From: Chloroflexota bacterium | GTDB lineage: Bacteria; Chloroflexota; Anaerolineae; Promineifilales; Promineifilaceae | Direction: 5' to 3' | Assembly (NCBI GenBank): GCA_008501785.1 | Contig: QQUD01000223.1 | Span: 1-6,602, forward strand | Length of the DNA stretch: 6,602 nt | In this document: one piece after another, positions 6,292 to 6,602 of the stretch | How positions within the stretch are numbered: the stretch's first letter is position 1 | Layout of the letters: each line of letters begins with the position of its first letter | Made by a program: the position numbers and the translations under genes | Notes under the pieces: generated by a model | The model's input: the letters and a program-made list of their open reading frames with translations, nothing else | Databases searched by the model: none | Told to the model about the DNA's origin: nothing

Positions 6292-6355
6292 GGACGAGGC
6301 GGCGGCGAATGGCGAATGTCATGACACCGTGTCTAGTCCCGCCGCCGCCTCGCCC
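6292..6355. repeat. Very GC-rich long inverted repeat
   Basis: The arms CGAGGCGGCGGCG (6295-6307) and CGCCGCCGCCTCG (6340-6352) pair perfectly over 13 bp; after one mismatch two more G-C pairs follow (6292-6293 with 6354-6355). The 32-nt loop contains the palindrome GTCATGAC (6318-6325). The stem is nearly pure G+C within an AT-rich surrounding. Without a T-tract on either side it does not look like an ordinary rho-independent terminator; a folded interspersed repeat or a barrier upstream of the methyltransferase gene is possible. Confidence 0.75.
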
Positions 6356-6377
6356 GGTCTGCTTCAGGTTCATTAAA

Positions 6378-6422
6378 GCGTTTTAGGCGTCTGTTTGATT
6401 ACCTTATTATTTTTTAAAACGC
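6378..6422. promoter_or_regulatory. 8-bp inverted repeat upstream of the methyltransferase gene
   Basis: GCGTTTTA (6378-6385) and TAAAACGC (6415-6422) are perfect inverted repeats separated by 29 bp of AT-rich DNA containing TATTAT (6405-6410), a possible -10 box. The arrangement could be a pair of operator half-sites around the promoter, or a chance hairpin; no regulator is visible in the window. Confidence 0.3.
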
Positions 6423-6443
6423 CATCATTTTGGAGTAAAAATC

Positions 6444-6447
6444 AGGA
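6444..6447 (+). promoter_or_regulatory. Ribosome binding site (AGGA) of the methyltransferase gene
   Basis: AGGA lies 6 nt before the ATG at 6454, a normal Shine-Dalgarno spacing, and supports that start. A second purine run (GGAG at 6432-6435) is too far away, at 18 nt. The two complete propeller genes have nothing comparable. Confidence 0.5.
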
Positions 6448-6453
6448 CCGATT

Positions 6454-6602
6454 ATGAGCAAAAAACAAGTGAAAGCACAATTTGGGGCAAATGCCGCTGC
6501 TTATGCAACCAGCAAAGTTCACGCCAAGGGCGCAAGCTTGGCAAGATTGGTTGAACTAGTGGAACCACAGCCGGATTGGCAAGTGCTGGATATTGCTACT
6601 GC
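6454..6602 (+). CDS. Class I SAM-dependent methyltransferase, N-terminal fragment (3' end outside window)
   Basis: Forty-nine codons are visible, starting MSKKQVKAQFGANAAAYATS and ending at WQVLDIATA. The pattern K-x2-V-x3-F-G-x-N-A-x2-Y, then a helix (ASLARLVELVEP), then VLDIAT, is the usual N-terminus of UbiE/Methyltransf_11-type methyltransferases. VLDIAT is the beginning of motif I, the glycine-rich loop that binds S-adenosylmethionine; its glycines lie just past the window edge. An AGGA at 6444-6447 lies 6 nt before the ATG. The substrate cannot be told from this fragment: menaquinone/ubiquinone-type, small-molecule and other methyltransferases all start this way. It is separated from the propeller genes by about 660 bp of repeats and looks like an independent transcription unit. 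Unlike the three upstream genes, its visible part contains no ACGGCCGT palindrome, though the fragment is too short for that to mean much. Confidence 0.85.
   Translation, partial: MSKKQVKAQFGANAAAYATSKVHAKGASLARLVELVEPQPDWQVLDIAT

Larger units (their letters stand above)
5796..6453. other. Repeat-rich intergenic region without a convincing gene
   Basis: Two overlapping opposite-strand open frames (5831-6166 and its complement 5815-6141) are here, but both translate tandem repeats (AKAIAKAIARAT and GKRGKRGKR; FPRFPRFPRP on the other strand) and match no protein family I know. The stretch is instead a chain of short repeats and hairpins, listed separately. It also holds TCGAAT-GA-ATTCGA (6215-6228), a perfect 6-bp stem, and TGCCG/CGGCA (6057-6061 and 6067-6071). 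The part from about 6229 to 6290 is AT-rich, and I see nothing definite in it. No clear terminator follows paralogue 3. Confidence 0.7.

Noticed and set aside
6292..6355. GC-rich inverted repeat as a rho-independent terminator
   Set aside because: No T-tract follows the stem on either strand.
6161..6373. Open frame of 70 codons on the - strand
   Set aside because: It spans the GC-rich inverted repeat and low-complexity DNA, giving a GRGGG-like peptide; no start signal or family resemblance.

Overview
The window holds the end of one gene, two complete genes and the start of a fourth, all on the + strand, plus about 660 bp of repeat-rich intergenic DNA. The moderate base composition, the protein family and the intergenic repeat types suggest a filamentous or environmental Chloroflexota (Anaerolineae/Ardenticatenia-like). 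That assignment rests on recalled resemblance, not on a marker gene, and is tentative.

Layout: 1-762 is the C-terminal part of a TolB/WD40-like beta-propeller protein. 837-3416 and 3546-5795 encode two full-length paralogues of 859 and 749 residues. Each has a short acidic cytoplasmic tail with an FDW motif, a basic cluster, one transmembrane helix, a conserved alpha/beta region and a C-terminal beta-propeller predicted to lie outside the membrane. All three proteins share the same C-terminal signature (W-x2-DG-x-WLL, LxAP, HD/HE, Cys, W-I/V-N), so this is a tandem paralogue array. A probable intrinsic terminator lies between the second and third genes. From 5796 to 6453 there is no convincing gene, only a mosaic of short tandem repeats, direct repeats and hairpins, partly bounded by 13-bp inverted repeats, followed by a very GC-rich inverted repeat. 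The start of a class I SAM-dependent methyltransferase begins at 6454 and runs off the window.

The most striking signal is at DNA level: the palindrome ACGGCCGT occurs 13 times, always inside the propeller-family genes. Ten copies are read as Thr-Ala-Val and three as (Asp/Asn)-Gly-Arg. All ten TAV tripeptides in these proteins are encoded by this palindrome, and at homologous positions one paralogue has it while another does not. It behaves like a highly iterated palindrome (comparable in style to cyanobacterial HIP1), possibly acting on or tolerated by the protein sequence.

How the genes work together: the three propeller proteins probably sit side by side at the cell surface as membrane-anchored sensors, binding proteins or scaffolds. 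No catalytic motif or known partner is visible, so their role is unassigned. The methyltransferase looks like a separate unit.
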